Translations under genes and position numbers: made by a program
Part shown: one piece after another, positions 10,216 to 19,117 of the stretch
Layout: every line of letters begins with the position of its first letter
Numbering within the stretch: the first letter of the stretch is position 1
Source: Dechloromonas denitrificans
GTDB taxonomy: Bacteria; Pseudomonadota; Gammaproteobacteria; Burkholderiales; Rhodocyclaceae
Assembly: GCF_020510685.1 (NCBI RefSeq)
Contig: NZ_CP075185.1
Span: forward strand, 3,100,001 to 3,164,000
DNA length: 64,000 bases
Direction: 5' to 3'
Notes under the pieces: model-generated
What the model saw: the letters and a program-made list of their open reading frames with translations, nothing else
Databases searched by the model: none
What the model was told of the DNA's origin: nothing

Positions 10216-10991
10216 TGAATGACCAATTCCAAGAGCTTTGCAGGATATTTAGAGAGAATTTTAAACATATTGGTCGAAATGCCATTTTCACGACACGCAC
10301 GCAAGACCTCCCGATTAAGAAGCAACTTGCTGCGCCAACCGGAAGTACTGACACCTCCCGTTCGCATCTTAACGACCACCTCGGGCAGGTGCGCGTAGTG
10401 CAAATCGTTTTTACCAAAAGCACGTGCGACAAACTCGAAATCTCCGGCAATTCTATAGTCAGTACGAAACCCGCCAATACGCGAAAATATTGCACGCCGG
10501 ATAAATAATGCTGGATGCGCCGGCATCCAGCCAAAAGCCAAACGGCTTGGTCGAAAGCGATCCGATCGATATCGGCGGACGACCCGAGCAGGTCTATCCG
10601 GGTGGAAAAAAGCCACATCGGCAAACAAGGCATCTAGCCCTTGACGATCGATCCTATTAGCGACCTCAGCCAACACATCCCGGTGCGAGTACAAATCATC
10701 AGCATTAAGAAAACAGACTATTTCTCCCGATGCGACAGCCAAACCTTTATTCATCGCATCATAAATTCCGTTGTCTGGTCCGCTGGAAAAATGCGCCAAG
10801 TTAGGCCTGAAGCGCTCGATTAATTCCAATGTTCCATCAGTAGAACCACCATCGATCACAATATGTTCAACATTTGGCCATGACTGCTCGCCAACCGAAT
10901 GCAGTGCATCCTCCAGCGTTGCCGCACTGTTGAAGCAAACAGTAATAACGCTTACCTTCAGCGCCCCCTTAACGTTAGGTGCAATCGACAT
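10212..10991 (-). CDS. Family 2 glycosyltransferase
   Basis: 259 aa from the ATG at 10991; a longer reading starting at 11066 would overlap the preceding gene by 64 bp and lacks homologous-looking sequence. GT-A fold features: KVSVITVCFNSAATLEDA at the N-terminus, IDGGSTDGT, FLNADDLY as the metal-binding region. The early SGPDNGIYDAMNKG block is characteristic of the WcaA/colanic-acid-type branch. Cytoplasmic, probably adds one O-antigen residue on undecaprenyl diphosphate. Sugar donor unknown. Confidence 0.85.
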   Translation of the reverse strand: MSIAPNVKGALKVSVITVCFNSAATLEDALHSVGEQSWPNVEHIVIDGGSTDGTLELIERFRPNLAHFSSGPDNGIYDAMNKGLAVASGEIVCFLNADDLYSHRDVLAEVANRIDRQGLDALFADVAFFHPDRPARVVRRYRSDRFRPSRLAFGWMPAHPALFIRRAIFSRIGGFRTDYRIAGDFEFVARAFGKNDLHYAHLPEVVVKMRTGGVSTSGWRSKLLLNREVLRACRENGISTNMFKILSKYPAKLLELVIQ

Positions 10992-11002
10992 CGAGCAGAC
11001 AC

Positions 11003-11977
11003 TCAATACCTGATGAGCCGGTGCAATACGTCCTTGATTCGACGCGGAACGAACCGCTGAACCCAACGACGACCAGCAACCTGCGCAAAAGGTTTTAGCC
11101 CCCCCGAAAAACCAGGCTCGACAACACGCACGTCACTCAGCACCGAATTAAGCTGCGACTCATAAGCCTCATAGACAGCGAGCGGCTCATCACACTCGGA
11201 GGTGTAGAAAGCAGACAACCGGTCGAACGTTCCGTTATCCAACAGTTGGAACTGATGAAAATGATAAAAAATCAACGGTGCGCCGTTGACAGTGATCCGT
11301 CCAAACCTATCTTTTTCAAAGTGATACTGGGAATAGTTCCAAGGGGCTATGCCTGCACCTAGATGTTGCAGAATACGCACGGAGGTATAGAGATGGGGCC
11401 ACTCATCGAGGTATTTCTGGTCTCCCATCCGCCCTTCTTCCAGTCGGTAAAAGCACCACTCAATACACTGGTCACGCCAGCGAGACAAACACGCCATCCC
11501 TTCATCATCTCGCCTGAAACTAACCCACTCAACGCAAAATCGCCCATTGACCTCTCTATCCTTCAGGCGGGGTGAAAATCGATGTTCGATAATGGTAATT
11601 GATGCATCACCAATTTCATCGAACAAATCCTCCACGGGTGAATAGAAAAGAAGATCTGAATCCAGATAGGTTATAAGCTCGATCTGCGGATTGTTCTGAA
11701 GCACATACCACGGCAGACAAGGTGATAGCGTCCAGCAATACTCGGCAATCCCCCGTTCTTTCTTCGCGAGAAGTAATGATTCGTCTTCGAGGTCTGACAA
11801 GGGTATGCATTGAATATTTGGCAGATCAAGTTGAGTCAGAATTTGTTCGGTTTTCGCATCCATGCACAGAATATAAACATACGCATCTGGGCAATACTTC
11901 GCCAAGGAGCGAAGCATCGCGACACCTTTAAGCAGATAGTTACTGTCGAAGAGCGTACAAAAATAGCGTTTGGTCAT
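11003..11977 (-). CDS. Glycosyltransferase, GT-A type (family 8-like)
   Basis: 324 aa from the ATG at 11977, which overlaps the upstream stop as ATGA; an in-frame start at 12022 would overlap by 49 bp. The N-terminus (RYFCTLFDSNYLLKGVAML) and the DxD motif in TYLDSDLLFYSP near residue 105 match nucleotide-diphospho-sugar transferases of the GT8-related type. YHFHQF near residue 245 resembles the conserved substrate-site His region. A basic C-terminal tail suggests peripheral membrane attachment. Sugar specificity unknown. Confidence 0.72.
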   Translation of the reverse strand: MTKRYFCTLFDSNYLLKGVAMLRSLAKYCPDAYVYILCMDAKTEQILTQLDLPNIQCIPLSDLEDESLLLAKKERGIAEYCWTLSPCLPWYVLQNNPQIELITYLDSDLLFYSPVEDLFDEIGDASITIIEHRFSPRLKDREVNGRFCVEWVSFRRDDEGMACLSRWRDQCIEWCFYRLEEGRMGDQKYLDEWPHLYTSVRILQHLGAGIAPWNYSQYHFEKDRFGRITVNGAPLIFYHFHQFQLLDNGTFDRLSAFYTSECDEPLAVYEAYESQLNSVLSDVRVVEPGFSGGLKPFAQVAGRRWVQRFVPRRIKDVLHRLIRY

Positions 11978-12786
11978 CTTTTCAATTTCCGGCATACATA
12001 GGTGCGATTCGCATTTATACACAGAGAATCCTCAGGGTCGCGTTCCTCGCTCAAGGTGTGAGTCTCGATCAACTCGAGGCCGTATTTGCGTAAACTTTTC
12101 AGAAAATCAGCTTCACCGAAGTGAATCTCTACTGTCTCGACTCCATAAGCCTTCTTACGGAAATATTTGTTGGGCCGCCCGACCACCACCGGTGTCCGAT
12201 GAAAAACGACGTAGTCCCTTACGACACGGGCAGTCTCAGCAATCGCCTTTTCATATTCCGGAATATGCAGCAGGCAGCATCCCGAAATAACCACATCAAA
12301 CATTTCATCGGAATAGCTCATCTCTGTCGCATCCTCAATGTCAAAACGTAACTGAGGATAGGTTGCCTGCGCCAACTGGATAAATGCGGCAGAATAATCA
12401 CAACCGAAATATTCAACAGGTAACTGAGCGATCGAGAATACTTCGGAATAAAAACCACTCGAACAACCAATCTCAAGCACCGTTGTATTCGCGCCTCCAT
12501 GTGTTAACTTGCGTAGAACATTGACCATTACATCAAACACATCGATGGGGATACCTTGTCGATAGTTCGCAAGCTGAGCATCCACCAGTTTCCGTTGCCG
12601 GCTTGGCAATTCATCAGCCTGCCAAGCGGACCGCAGGCGCATGGACTCGCTGGCAATATCAGCGTCCGGCACTTCCTGGTAATGTGAAGACACAGACCCA
12701 CCCGGAAACAAGACCCTCCGTATTCGCCGTAGAACAGCTTTCAGACGCGGGAAGCGATTGAGCACGACACGAAGCTCCACCTTCAC
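11974..12786 (-). CDS. Class I SAM-dependent methyltransferase
   Basis: 270 aa. Motif I VLEIGCSSGFYSEVF (about residue 103), the acidic residue in YFGCDYS, DATEM and the post-motif FDVVISGCCLLHIPEYEKA identify a Rossmann methyltransferase. The N-terminal ~80 residues are basic and helical without a recognised domain. Start and stop both overlap neighbours by 4 bp. It probably methylates a sugar hydroxyl in the glycan or the reducing-end-distal cap; the substrate is not predictable from sequence. Confidence 0.82.
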   Translation of the reverse strand: MKVELRVVLNRFPRLKAVLRRIRRVLFPGGSVSSHYQEVPDADIASESMRLRSAWQADELPSRQRKLVDAQLANYRQGIPIDVFDVMVNVLRKLTHGGANTTVLEIGCSSGFYSEVFSIAQLPVEYFGCDYSAAFIQLAQATYPQLRFDIEDATEMSYSDEMFDVVISGCCLLHIPEYEKAIAETARVVRDYVVFHRTPVVVGRPNKYFRKKAYGVETVEIHFGEADFLKSLRKYGLELIETHTLSEERDPEDSLCINANRTYVCRKLKR

Positions 12787-13916
12787 CTCGTGCCACCAAG
12801 GTGGCGTTGCAATATCGGAACCAATTCTTCCATGCGTCGCCGATAAGTATGGTCGCGTAACGTCCGCGCTTGACCGGCTTTCGCAATCACCTCCGCCTCC
12901 TGCGGATGCGCGAGATAGTAACGAATCATTTCTGCAGCCTCTTCCTTGCTTGAGTAAGCTACGACTTCCTTGCCAACTTCAAATAATTCACCAAGGTTCT
13001 CCTTGTGATCAGTTATCAGTAACGCCCCCACCCCTGTAGCCTCGTAAAGACGCATATTATTTGCATAATTCTCTGCGACATTAATATGGCGATTAAGTGT
13101 TACGCGACTTCGCGCAAGAGCGCGATACATATTCACACCCCAAACCTCACCGTTATGGCGTCGTCTTATTGGTGACGATCGTGGCAATGTCTTGGCACCG
13201 TATCCAAAAAATTGAATAGGCGTATTAACTGCCAAATGCTCTAGCAGCGGCATAGCTTTATCATGATGACGACTAACCCCTCCGACAAAGCTCGCCCCCA
13301 CATCCTTACCCCCCCCCCCAATGAGTTCGAGTACACGAGTATCGAAACCAATCCTGAAATACTCTGAGGCTACTCCGAGTTTGCGAATACGATCGACAAA
13401 ATGTGGGAAAGAAGTCAATATTAAATCGTATCCCTTCAAGAATTCCTCAGGAGGTAACGGACACGCAATCTGCCCGACAATCAAGCCGACGTGCCGCTTC
13501 AATTGTGTGAGTATATCCGCAGGGAAAAAACTCAAATCCTGGCAATACAGAACGTCCGGCCGATACGCGCGAATCTGAGCCAGAGCGATGTCCATTAATC
13601 CGGGAAGCAACGCAAGACGGTGCCCGACAAAAGGCAAACGAAATAAGCGGTGTGGAAGTTTAAGCGCAAGCGGGTTGAACGAAACGCCATTTTCCCGAGC
13701 CCAAGCTGACTGCAATTGGATTCCATTGACAATTAGATCAATCGTCTCGCAACCCATTTCATTAAGGTGCCTCGAATAGAAATCAGATGTTCCAAACGCG
13801 GATGAAACCAGAGAATCAAGCTGAACAGAGTAACTTTGATGCTTCAACTGCCGTTGAGAAGCGTAATGGGCCGAAAGGAACCTTGCATAATATGTATCAA
13901 CAACAGCAATACGCAT
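12783..13916 (-). CDS. Glycosyltransferase, GT-B type (CgeB-like)
   Basis: 377 aa. The N-terminal half starts MRIAVVDTYYARF and has YRPDVLYCQDLSFF. The C-terminal half carries the donor-side block YANNMRLYEATGVGALLITD and the HP(Q/E)EAEVIAKAGQ helix found in CgeB/glycosyl-transferase-1-like spore- and maturation-associated proteins. No transmembrane segments. A run of eleven G in the coding strand (13309-13319) encodes the IGGGGK stretch near residue 200, so a one-base slip would truncate the protein. Donor and acceptor unknown. Confidence 0.75.
   Translation of the reverse strand: MRIAVVDTYYARFLSAHYASQRQLKHQSYSVQLDSLVSSAFGTSDFYSRHLNEMGCETIDLIVNGIQLQSAWARENGVSFNPLALKLPHRLFRLPFVGHRLALLPGLMDIALAQIRAYRPDVLYCQDLSFFPADILTQLKRHVGLIVGQIACPLPPEEFLKGYDLILTSFPHFVDRIRKLGVASEYFRIGFDTRVLELIGGGGKDVGASFVGGVSRHHDKAMPLLEHLAVNTPIQFFGYGAKTLPRSSPIRRRHNGEVWGVNMYRALARSRVTLNRHINVAENYANNMRLYEATGVGALLITDHKENLGELFEVGKEVVAYSSKEEAAEMIRYYLAHPQEAEVIAKAGQARTLRDHTYRRRMEELVPILQRHLGGTR
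13309..13319 (-). repeat. G11 homopolymer inside glycosyltransferase gene
   Basis: Eleven consecutive C on the plus strand equal G11 in the coding strand, encoding four glycines in frame. Length and location (mid-gene, surface-glycan locus) match the pattern of slipped-strand contingency tracts. Phase variation itself is inference. Confidence 0.6.
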
Positions 13917-13929
13917 GACCTAGCCTCTC

Positions 13930-14937
13930 TCAGCAATCAGAAACAGGATTGCTCAATTCGATAAGGAGACTATCGCCCCCACCGACAGCATCAACAAAGC
14001 GATTAACCACAACCAAAAATACGCTGGCCATGCCGCCCGCCCTTCTTCCTAGCGCCTTACCGATACGATTAATAAGACGTCTCTTCTCTGCCCCCGCCTC
14101 AATCGAGCCCCAAGAACAAGAGGCTTGCCCTTCCGATGGATTCTCCGACATGGCTTTGATCTGAAGGAGAGTCCAGAGATTAGGAGTAATTGACCGTGCC
14201 TTAATCACGGAAAGCCCTTCATGCTTGGCGAGGAGAGTGAATGACTGACGTGTAAAATGATGCTGATGGTATGGAACATGCCAATTAATCCAGCGCCGCC
14301 CCGATAGCTTACGCTGCCACGAAGCAACATTTGGAAAAGACAAAACAATGCGCCCCCCCGGACTCAAACGCTCCTTGACGATTCGCAACAAAGCCCGAGG
14401 ATCAGGAACGTGTTCGATGACCTGATTCAAAACGATAAGATCGAATTTTTCAGTTTCGAATGGCTTGTCATGAATACTACCGATGTGAACACGCAGATTA
14501 TAACGATCAGCAATTGCTCTCACATTAGGGTCTGCTTCCACACCCCAAGCCTCAACGCCCATAGCACGCAATTCTAGCAACGCCAGACAGGAACCACTTC
14601 CGATATCAAGAACTCTTTGACCGGGCTTAGCCAGATAATGCCCCTGATTGTCAGTGCCGCTCAGCCAACGGTTTATTCCTGCTCGGGGAGCTAAAACAGC
14701 TGCAGCCTCCATTTCCAAAGCGGAAAAATCGATGTTTCGCCTCGGATAGTACTGACTATATAAGGCCGGCAAATCCTCTTCTTTCAACCGAGGAATCGTA
14801 GCCATCTGACCACAGACTACACAACGTTTAATAGCAAATATACCTGGGCAGCCATATCTGTCATCCCAGATATGATCAATAACCGTTTCCAAACCCGCTC
14901 CGCAGGAAATACAATCCTGTAACTCAGCTTGATCCAT
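13930..14937 (-). CDS. SAM-dependent methyltransferase with N-terminal zinc ribbon
   Basis: 335 aa. Four cysteines in two CxxC pairs (CISC at 9-12, CVVC at 39-42) form a putative zinc ribbon, followed by a class I methyltransferase core: VLDIGSGSCLALLEL, WGVEADP, FDLIVLNQVIEHVPDP and LSPGGRIVLSFPN. HVPYHQHHFT is typical of polysaccharide/antibiotic C- or O-methyltransferases of the Methyltransf_23 group. A short hydrophobic patch (MASVFLVVVNRFV) near the C-terminus may be membrane-associating. The substrate is probably a nucleotide sugar or glycan. Contains a G7 run (14353-14359). Confidence 0.8.
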   Translation of the reverse strand: MDQAELQDCISCGAGLETVIDHIWDDRYGCPGIFAIKRCVVCGQMATIPRLKEEDLPALYSQYYPRRNIDFSALEMEAAAVLAPRAGINRWLSGTDNQGHYLAKPGQRVLDIGSGSCLALLELRAMGVEAWGVEADPNVRAIADRYNLRVHIGSIHDKPFETEKFDLIVLNQVIEHVPDPRALLRIVKERLSPGGRIVLSFPNVASWQRKLSGRRWINWHVPYHQHHFTRQSFTLLAKHEGLSVIKARSITPNLWTLLQIKAMSENPSEGQASCSWGSIEAGAEKRRLINRIGKALGRRAGGMASVFLVVVNRFVDAVGGGDSLLIELSNPVSDC

Positions 14938-14954
14938 ATATAATTTTTTAATTC

Positions 14955-15806
14955 TTAACCTTTAAAAGTTAATAGCTTGCGCCACACTCCAAAACCGAGC
15001 AACCTTAACGGCGCCGTTACCCGCTGCAAAGGGGTTCCCACCAATATATAAAAAGCAACTCGATGAAATATATTGCTGGATGAACGCATGCTAAACAGGC
15101 GATCCCACAAGCTTAAATTTAAAATATCATTTCCGTACACAGGGGGCGAGAAAACAACTGCTTCGCTGCTAACCAGCAAAGAAACTCCGTTCCGGGCAAA
15201 TCTCATGGCGATCTCATAGTCTGCCATATAGTGAGGGAGAAAATGCAATCGCATTCCACCGAAGCGTCTAAATAGTTCAAACGGATATAACGTCCCACGA
15301 CCGGATAATGCATCTACCTGATAAATCTTCTGCGGATTCCATTTTTCAGCATCAGATATCTCATTAAACTTATCCCAGACAGCAAGACGATTTATATTGA
15401 CCCGTGGTCCAATGCTAACCAGTGAAGGATTCCGATCCTCCTCGTGAACCACGCTACCGACAGCAGCGTTACCGGCCTCAATACTGACGCGCAGCAGAGT
15501 TTCTACATAGTTGGGCGCAAACCAAGTATCGTTGTTGAGAAACAGTACGAAATCATCAGTTCCGGCTTGCGTGTATACATACTCCAAACCTTTCTGGATC
15601 GCTCCTCCCCACCACAAATTTCCATCACCGATCAATTCGACTACGTCCACCTGCTTTTGCAAATAAGCAGAAGTCCCATCCGTTGAGCCATCATTGATGA
15701 AAACCATACGAATCTGATTGGCAACTGATTGACAACGTAGCGCTTCAATAACTCTCTGCGTATGCTGTAAGCGATTGAATACAGGAACGAGAACAAAAAT
15801 ATTCAC
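14955..15806 (-). CDS. Family 2 glycosyltransferase (rhamnosyltransferase-like)
   Basis: 283 aa from the GTG at 15806, two bases after the upstream stop and with AGG in front; a TTG at 15833 is the alternative. Typical order: NIFVLVPVFNRLQHTQRVIEAL, FINDGSTDGT, GNLWWGGAIQKG, FLNNDTW (DxD-type) and ADYEIAMRFARNG. The LWWGG block is common in WbbL/RfbF-like rhamnosyl or deoxyhexosyl transferases. Given rmlBAC and GDP-fucose genes in the same locus, a 6-deoxyhexose donor is plausible but not shown. Confidence 0.82.
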   Translation of the reverse strand: MNIFVLVPVFNRLQHTQRVIEALRCQSVANQIRMVFINDGSTDGTSAYLQKQVDVVELIGDGNLWWGGAIQKGLEYVYTQAGTDDFVLFLNNDTWFAPNYVETLLRVSIEAGNAAVGSVVHEEDRNPSLVSIGPRVNINRLAVWDKFNEISDAEKWNPQKIYQVDALSGRGTLYPFELFRRFGGMRLHFLPHYMADYEIAMRFARNGVSLLVSSEAVVFSPPVYGNDILNLSLWDRLFSMRSSSNIFHRVAFYILVGTPLQRVTAPLRLLGFGVWRKLLTFKG

Positions 15807-15808
15807 AA

Positions 15809-16666
15809 TTAAGCCTGTCGACGAAGAAACCAACTCATGTATGGAGCCTGGAAATCATCAGGCCCGAACATCGAGCCAGGATAAGGATCGAAGGAATCAA
15901 CAATCTCATAACCATATGCCTTGATACATTTTTCCAATTCGTCCGCATTCAGCAGCCATACGGGATAAGAGGCATCATATATCGACGCAGGCACATGCTG
16001 AACGGCAAGTCGATCGCGTCCAAAACGATGCGCCATAGTGCGATCAATCAGAACATACGGCAGGCCTTGAGCCAGCAGAGAGCTGAGCAAAACCCATGGT
16101 CTCTCGATATATTGCAGCACCCCTGAGAGAAGAAGAAAATTGGGCTCCAAAGCTTTTTTACATGCTTCCGGTGTATAAAAATACTGAAGCGTGTCAGTCT
16201 CAAATTCATTAAGGCCAGCGGCCACAAAATTTGACTGTTCGACAACCCCCCAGCGCAACTCAACCAGTTGTTGCAAAAAAATTCGATTCTGGAAATAGGA
16301 ACTCCCGAGAGCCCCGCCAAAATCCATTACACGCAAACTACCTGAAGAATTTGATGCACAGTAGAGCAGCCAGCATAGGAGGGAATACGATACCTCCTGA
16401 TGATCAAAAACTACGGTATCCCTCTCAAAGCAGGCCTCGCCATCGCGCACCTTGCGCATCGATGAAAGGGCTTTTTCAAGGATAAGTGGAGAGTTATACC
16501 CTGTCGCATCGGCAACTGCCTCCGACCAGCTAGAGTAATCCCCTGTGAAGTAAATATTATGCTTGCGAAACTCATGATTCTGTCTAATTCTGGATGACTC
16601 AGGTGACTCCCTAGAAATTGAAACAGCCGCATGCACGCCAAACAAATTGGCCGAAAAAGTCTTCAT
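15809..16666 (-). CDS. Putative methyltransferase, TIGR04325 (LIC12133) type
   Basis: 285 aa. The N-terminal FTGDYSSWSEAVADATGYNS segment and the later VMDFGGALGSSYFQNR motif I are distinctive of this LPS/O-antigen-cluster methyltransferase family. ILSGVLQYIERPW-like and YVLIDRTMAH segments follow, and the C-terminus ends APYMSWFLRR. It overlaps the gene upstream by 4 bp. Activity has been inferred from fold only; the substrate is unknown. Confidence 0.75.
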   Translation of the reverse strand: MKTFSANLFGVHAAVSISRESPESSRIRQNHEFRKHNIYFTGDYSSWSEAVADATGYNSPLILEKALSSMRKVRDGEACFERDTVVFDHQEVSYSLLCWLLYCASNSSGSLRVMDFGGALGSSYFQNRIFLQQLVELRWGVVEQSNFVAAGLNEFETDTLQYFYTPEACKKALEPNFLLLSGVLQYIERPWVLLSSLLAQGLPYVLIDRTMAHRFGRDRLAVQHVPASIYDASYPVWLLNADELEKCIKAYGYEIVDSFDPYPGSMFGPDDFQAPYMSWFLRRQA

Positions 16667-17526
16667 CGGCTTCCTCCCAACAATACCTTCAAATTCCCGC
16701 GCTGAAATTCATCAAGTTGTCCACCTGGTGTCACATTCACAATCGATACCCCATTTGCCTCAGCAATTTCCCGCAATACTCGATATTGCCGCCATAGCCG
16801 AGCCAATGACTGAAAATCGTCATACCAAGAAGTAAGTACTTTGCCATCAGTGGAAACTGAAAAATCTTTTCCTGCTTGGGCTTCAAGCCTGAAAGCATAA
16901 TCATACTTCTCAGTCTTGAAATGATCGTGGTCGACACCAATCAAATAAATTTCACTAAACCCCATGTACATGGCCGTTATCAAGCACATTACCGGTACAG
17001 ACTCGACCCGCGGAATCGGATTTGTTAGATCGATAATTGATCGTTTCTTCAATTCATCAAAGCTTTCCCGCAAAGCAACATAGTGCACAACCCGACCGGG
17101 AAAAAGCCCATGCCTTTGTACTAAATCTGCCTCTGTTTCATTCAGGAACAACTCCGCACCACCAAGTTTGGCATGCATCTCGTCAAACCATGCAACCACA
17201 TCTTGCTCAGTCATCCGACCATAAGTAATTTGGGGCACACAATGATAGCGAGGGGAGATTTCTGCATAGTCAGCATGTAGGTAACCATTCGACACACTAA
17301 TAATTGTTTCGCCCTTGAGTGTGTGCAAATCGACCTTGCCAGCGCTAGGCCCATTACCAAGAATGAAGCAACGCTGGCCTGCGTAGCGATTCATTAATAT
17401 AGAATTTCCTGCCAATACTTTACGCGACACGAATGCTCGAGTTACGACATGCTGCCTCAAGCGCTGAAGTAGCAGGTAAACAAAATGTGGCAAACACAGC
17501 AATACACACTTTAATAAAAATCTCAC
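16663..17526 (-). CDS. MptE/DUF115-like protein, possible nonulosonic-acid (sialyltransferase-like) glycosyltransferase
   Basis: 287 aa from the GTG at 17526, which forms a GTGA overlap with the upstream stop; another GTG at 17538 is possible. A hydrophobic N-terminus (residues 2-22) is followed by CFILGNGPSAGKVDL and, later, PVMCLITAMYMGFSEIYLIGVDHDHF. That pair (GNGPS near the start, MG(F/Y)xEIYLxGxD two-thirds in) is shared by MptE/DUF115 proteins, flagellin Maf proteins and GT42 sialyltransferases such as CstII. Directly following a NulO cassette, a NulO transferase role is attractive but inferred. Confidence 0.65.
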   Translation of the reverse strand: MRFLLKCVLLCLPHFVYLLLQRLRQHVVTRAFVSRKVLAGNSILMNRYAGQRCFILGNGPSAGKVDLHTLKGETIISVSNGYLHADYAEISPRYHCVPQITYGRMTEQDVVAWFDEMHAKLGGAELFLNETEADLVQRHGLFPGRVVHYVALRESFDELKKRSIIDLTNPIPRVESVPVMCLITAMYMGFSEIYLIGVDHDHFKTEKYDYAFRLEAQAGKDFSVSTDGKVLTSWYDDFQSLARLWRQYRVLREIAEANGVSIVNVTPGGQLDEFQRGNLKVLLGGSR

Positions 17527-18155
17527 AGTTGCAACCACTTCACTACTTCATACACCTCCGCATAGCGAACACCGATTCTCTGCCCGGCATTCTCTGCTTC
17601 ATTATGGAAAAAGCTGATCCATTTGGCTCCCGTACGCGCCATTTCTGATTCATGCGCCTGAATCGCCTTCTTCTTCAACTCCCAGCAATTAGTGATATCA
17701 ATATAAAAATTACCGCGAAAATCTAGCGTTGAGTGATACCAGTTACTCCGATACATCAATAGTTTTGGCACGTGTCGGCAACTATGCAGAGAGGCTCGAG
17801 CCACTGCCAAGTGATCGTGATGGATATCGCCAGTCCAGTGAGTAAAAACAAGATCAATTTCTTTCTCTTCGACGATTCTAAGTATCTCGACATTCAAGTC
17901 ATCGACAAATTCAACGGCGAGAGTGTTGAATTTGCCACAAATCATCTCCTTGACCCCGATCAGTTTCATCGCTGCACGAGCTTCAGCTAGTGCCGTTTCG
18001 TTGGAACGAATGGTTTCCTTGTTGTAATTGGTAAAACCAGAATCAGTAGCAACATAAACATATACGTCATGGCCTTGCTTGGCATATTTTGCTAGTGAGC
18101 CACCACAGCCGAGTTCAACGTCGTCAAAATGCGCACCGATGGCGAGAATATTCAT
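17523..18155 (-). CDS. PIG-L family N-acetylglucosaminyl deacetylase-like protein
   Basis: 210 aa LmbE/PIG-L fold. The zinc site is complete by eye: AHFDDVELGCGGSL near residue 8 supplies His-Asp-Asp, and FTHWTGDIHHDHLAV near residue 105 supplies the distal His. These enzymes remove N-acetyl groups from GlcNAc-containing compounds. Lying between the SpsG/PseG-like hydrolase and the MptE-like gene, it could deacetylate a NulO intermediate to permit a different N-acyl group. Related proteins act on many substrates, so the target is uncertain. Confidence 0.82.
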   Translation of the reverse strand: MNILAIGAHFDDVELGCGGSLAKYAKQGHDVYVYVATDSGFTNYNKETIRSNETALAEARAAMKLIGVKEMICGKFNTLAVEFVDDLNVEILRIVEEKEIDLVFTHWTGDIHHDHLAVARASLHSCRHVPKLLMYRSNWYHSTLDFRGNFYIDITNCWELKKKAIQAHESEMARTGAKWISFFHNEAENAGQRIGVRYAEVYEVVKWLQL

Positions 18156-18166
18156 CTATCTGGTCC

Positions 18167-19117
18167 TTACTGGATGAGTGTGTGAAGTGCTTGATATACC
18201 CGACCGGTGCCTTCAAGGCTGAAATTGGCAATAGCGGCTTGGCTCATCTTTGGAATATCGAGCATCATATTAAGGATGCTGAAGTCGGCTGTGTCGCGAA
18301 AACCGCTATAGTGCGAACAACCAATAATCTGCAAATATTGGCAATGGCCAATTTCATGCGGCTCATTAGCAACAGTCAAAGTCGGCAACCCGGCCGCTGC
18401 CGCTTCGAAAGCGGTCAAACCTCCACCGGTGATCGCCAAATCATAGTTCGCGAACTCGGCGACCAAAGATGGTACAGCAGATTTTATGGTGATCTGGCAG
18501 CCCCCCGCGTCAGCCAGTTCGGCATGATGTTCGAAGCCAGGCCCCAGAATGATGGTGGCCGAGATCGATTGCCTGCGCAACCAAGGCAATAACTTAATGG
18601 TGACACCATGGGTATCGGTGGCTCCCAAGCTAACAACCAGACTGTGACAATTTGAGCGTAATCGGCGATAGCGGGCAATGCTATCTGGCAAAATCAGATA
18701 ATCAGTGCCGGTCAGTACCAACGCCCCTTGTGGTTGATCACCGCGCATCGGTGCCAATGCAGCGACATGAAGATCGCTCAGCGCAGCACCACTACCATTG
18801 TCGTCAAATGTCACGCTCTTGATGCCATGTGCCTGAAGATAACGGATGTGCTCGATATCCGTATCCAAACGGTCGTTAATCCATAGCCGCACCGGAAAAC
18901 GCCTAAGGATCTGTGCCTCCCAGCCAAGCGAAGTGTCAGTGACGGTGAGGTAAGGTACTTGTTCATCGGTCAAAAAGGCTTCACTCGGTAAATGCTGGCC
19001 AAGCAGCACAAATAGAGCCTCCCGGCCTGCCCGGTGAATTTCCCGATAGAGAGTGTGCATGCGAAACAGGTGGCCCATCCCCATTTGATGGGAGGACTTC
19101 AGACAGAGGATGAACAT
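18167..19117 (-). CDS. SpsG/PseG-type UDP-sugar hydrolase (nonulosonic acid pathway)
   Basis: 316 aa from the ATG at 19117 (19-bp overlap with the upstream gene); an upstream in-frame start at 19162 lacks support. GT-B fold: the N-terminal QMGMGHLFRMHTL is the G-x-GH-x-x-R signature that holds the catalytic His of PseG, and the C-terminal SLGATDTHG and AITGGGLTAFEAAAAGLPTL form the nucleotide site. The family removes the nucleotide from the amino-sugar before condensation with pyruvate. It could act on a GDP- or UDP-sugar here. Confidence 0.82.
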   Translation of the reverse strand: MFILCLKSSHQMGMGHLFRMHTLYREIHRAGREALFVLLGQHLPSEAFLTDEQVPYLTVTDTSLGWEAQILRRFPVRLWINDRLDTDIEHIRYLQAHGIKSVTFDDNGSGAALSDLHVAALAPMRGDQPQGALVLTGTDYLILPDSIARYRRLRSNCHSLVVSLGATDTHGVTIKLLPWLRRQSISATIILGPGFEHHAELADAGGCQITIKSAVPSLVAEFANYDLAITGGGLTAFEAAAAGLPTLTVANEPHEIGHCQYLQIIGCSHYSGFRDTADFSILNMMLDIPKMSQAAIANFSLEGTGRVYQALHTLIQ

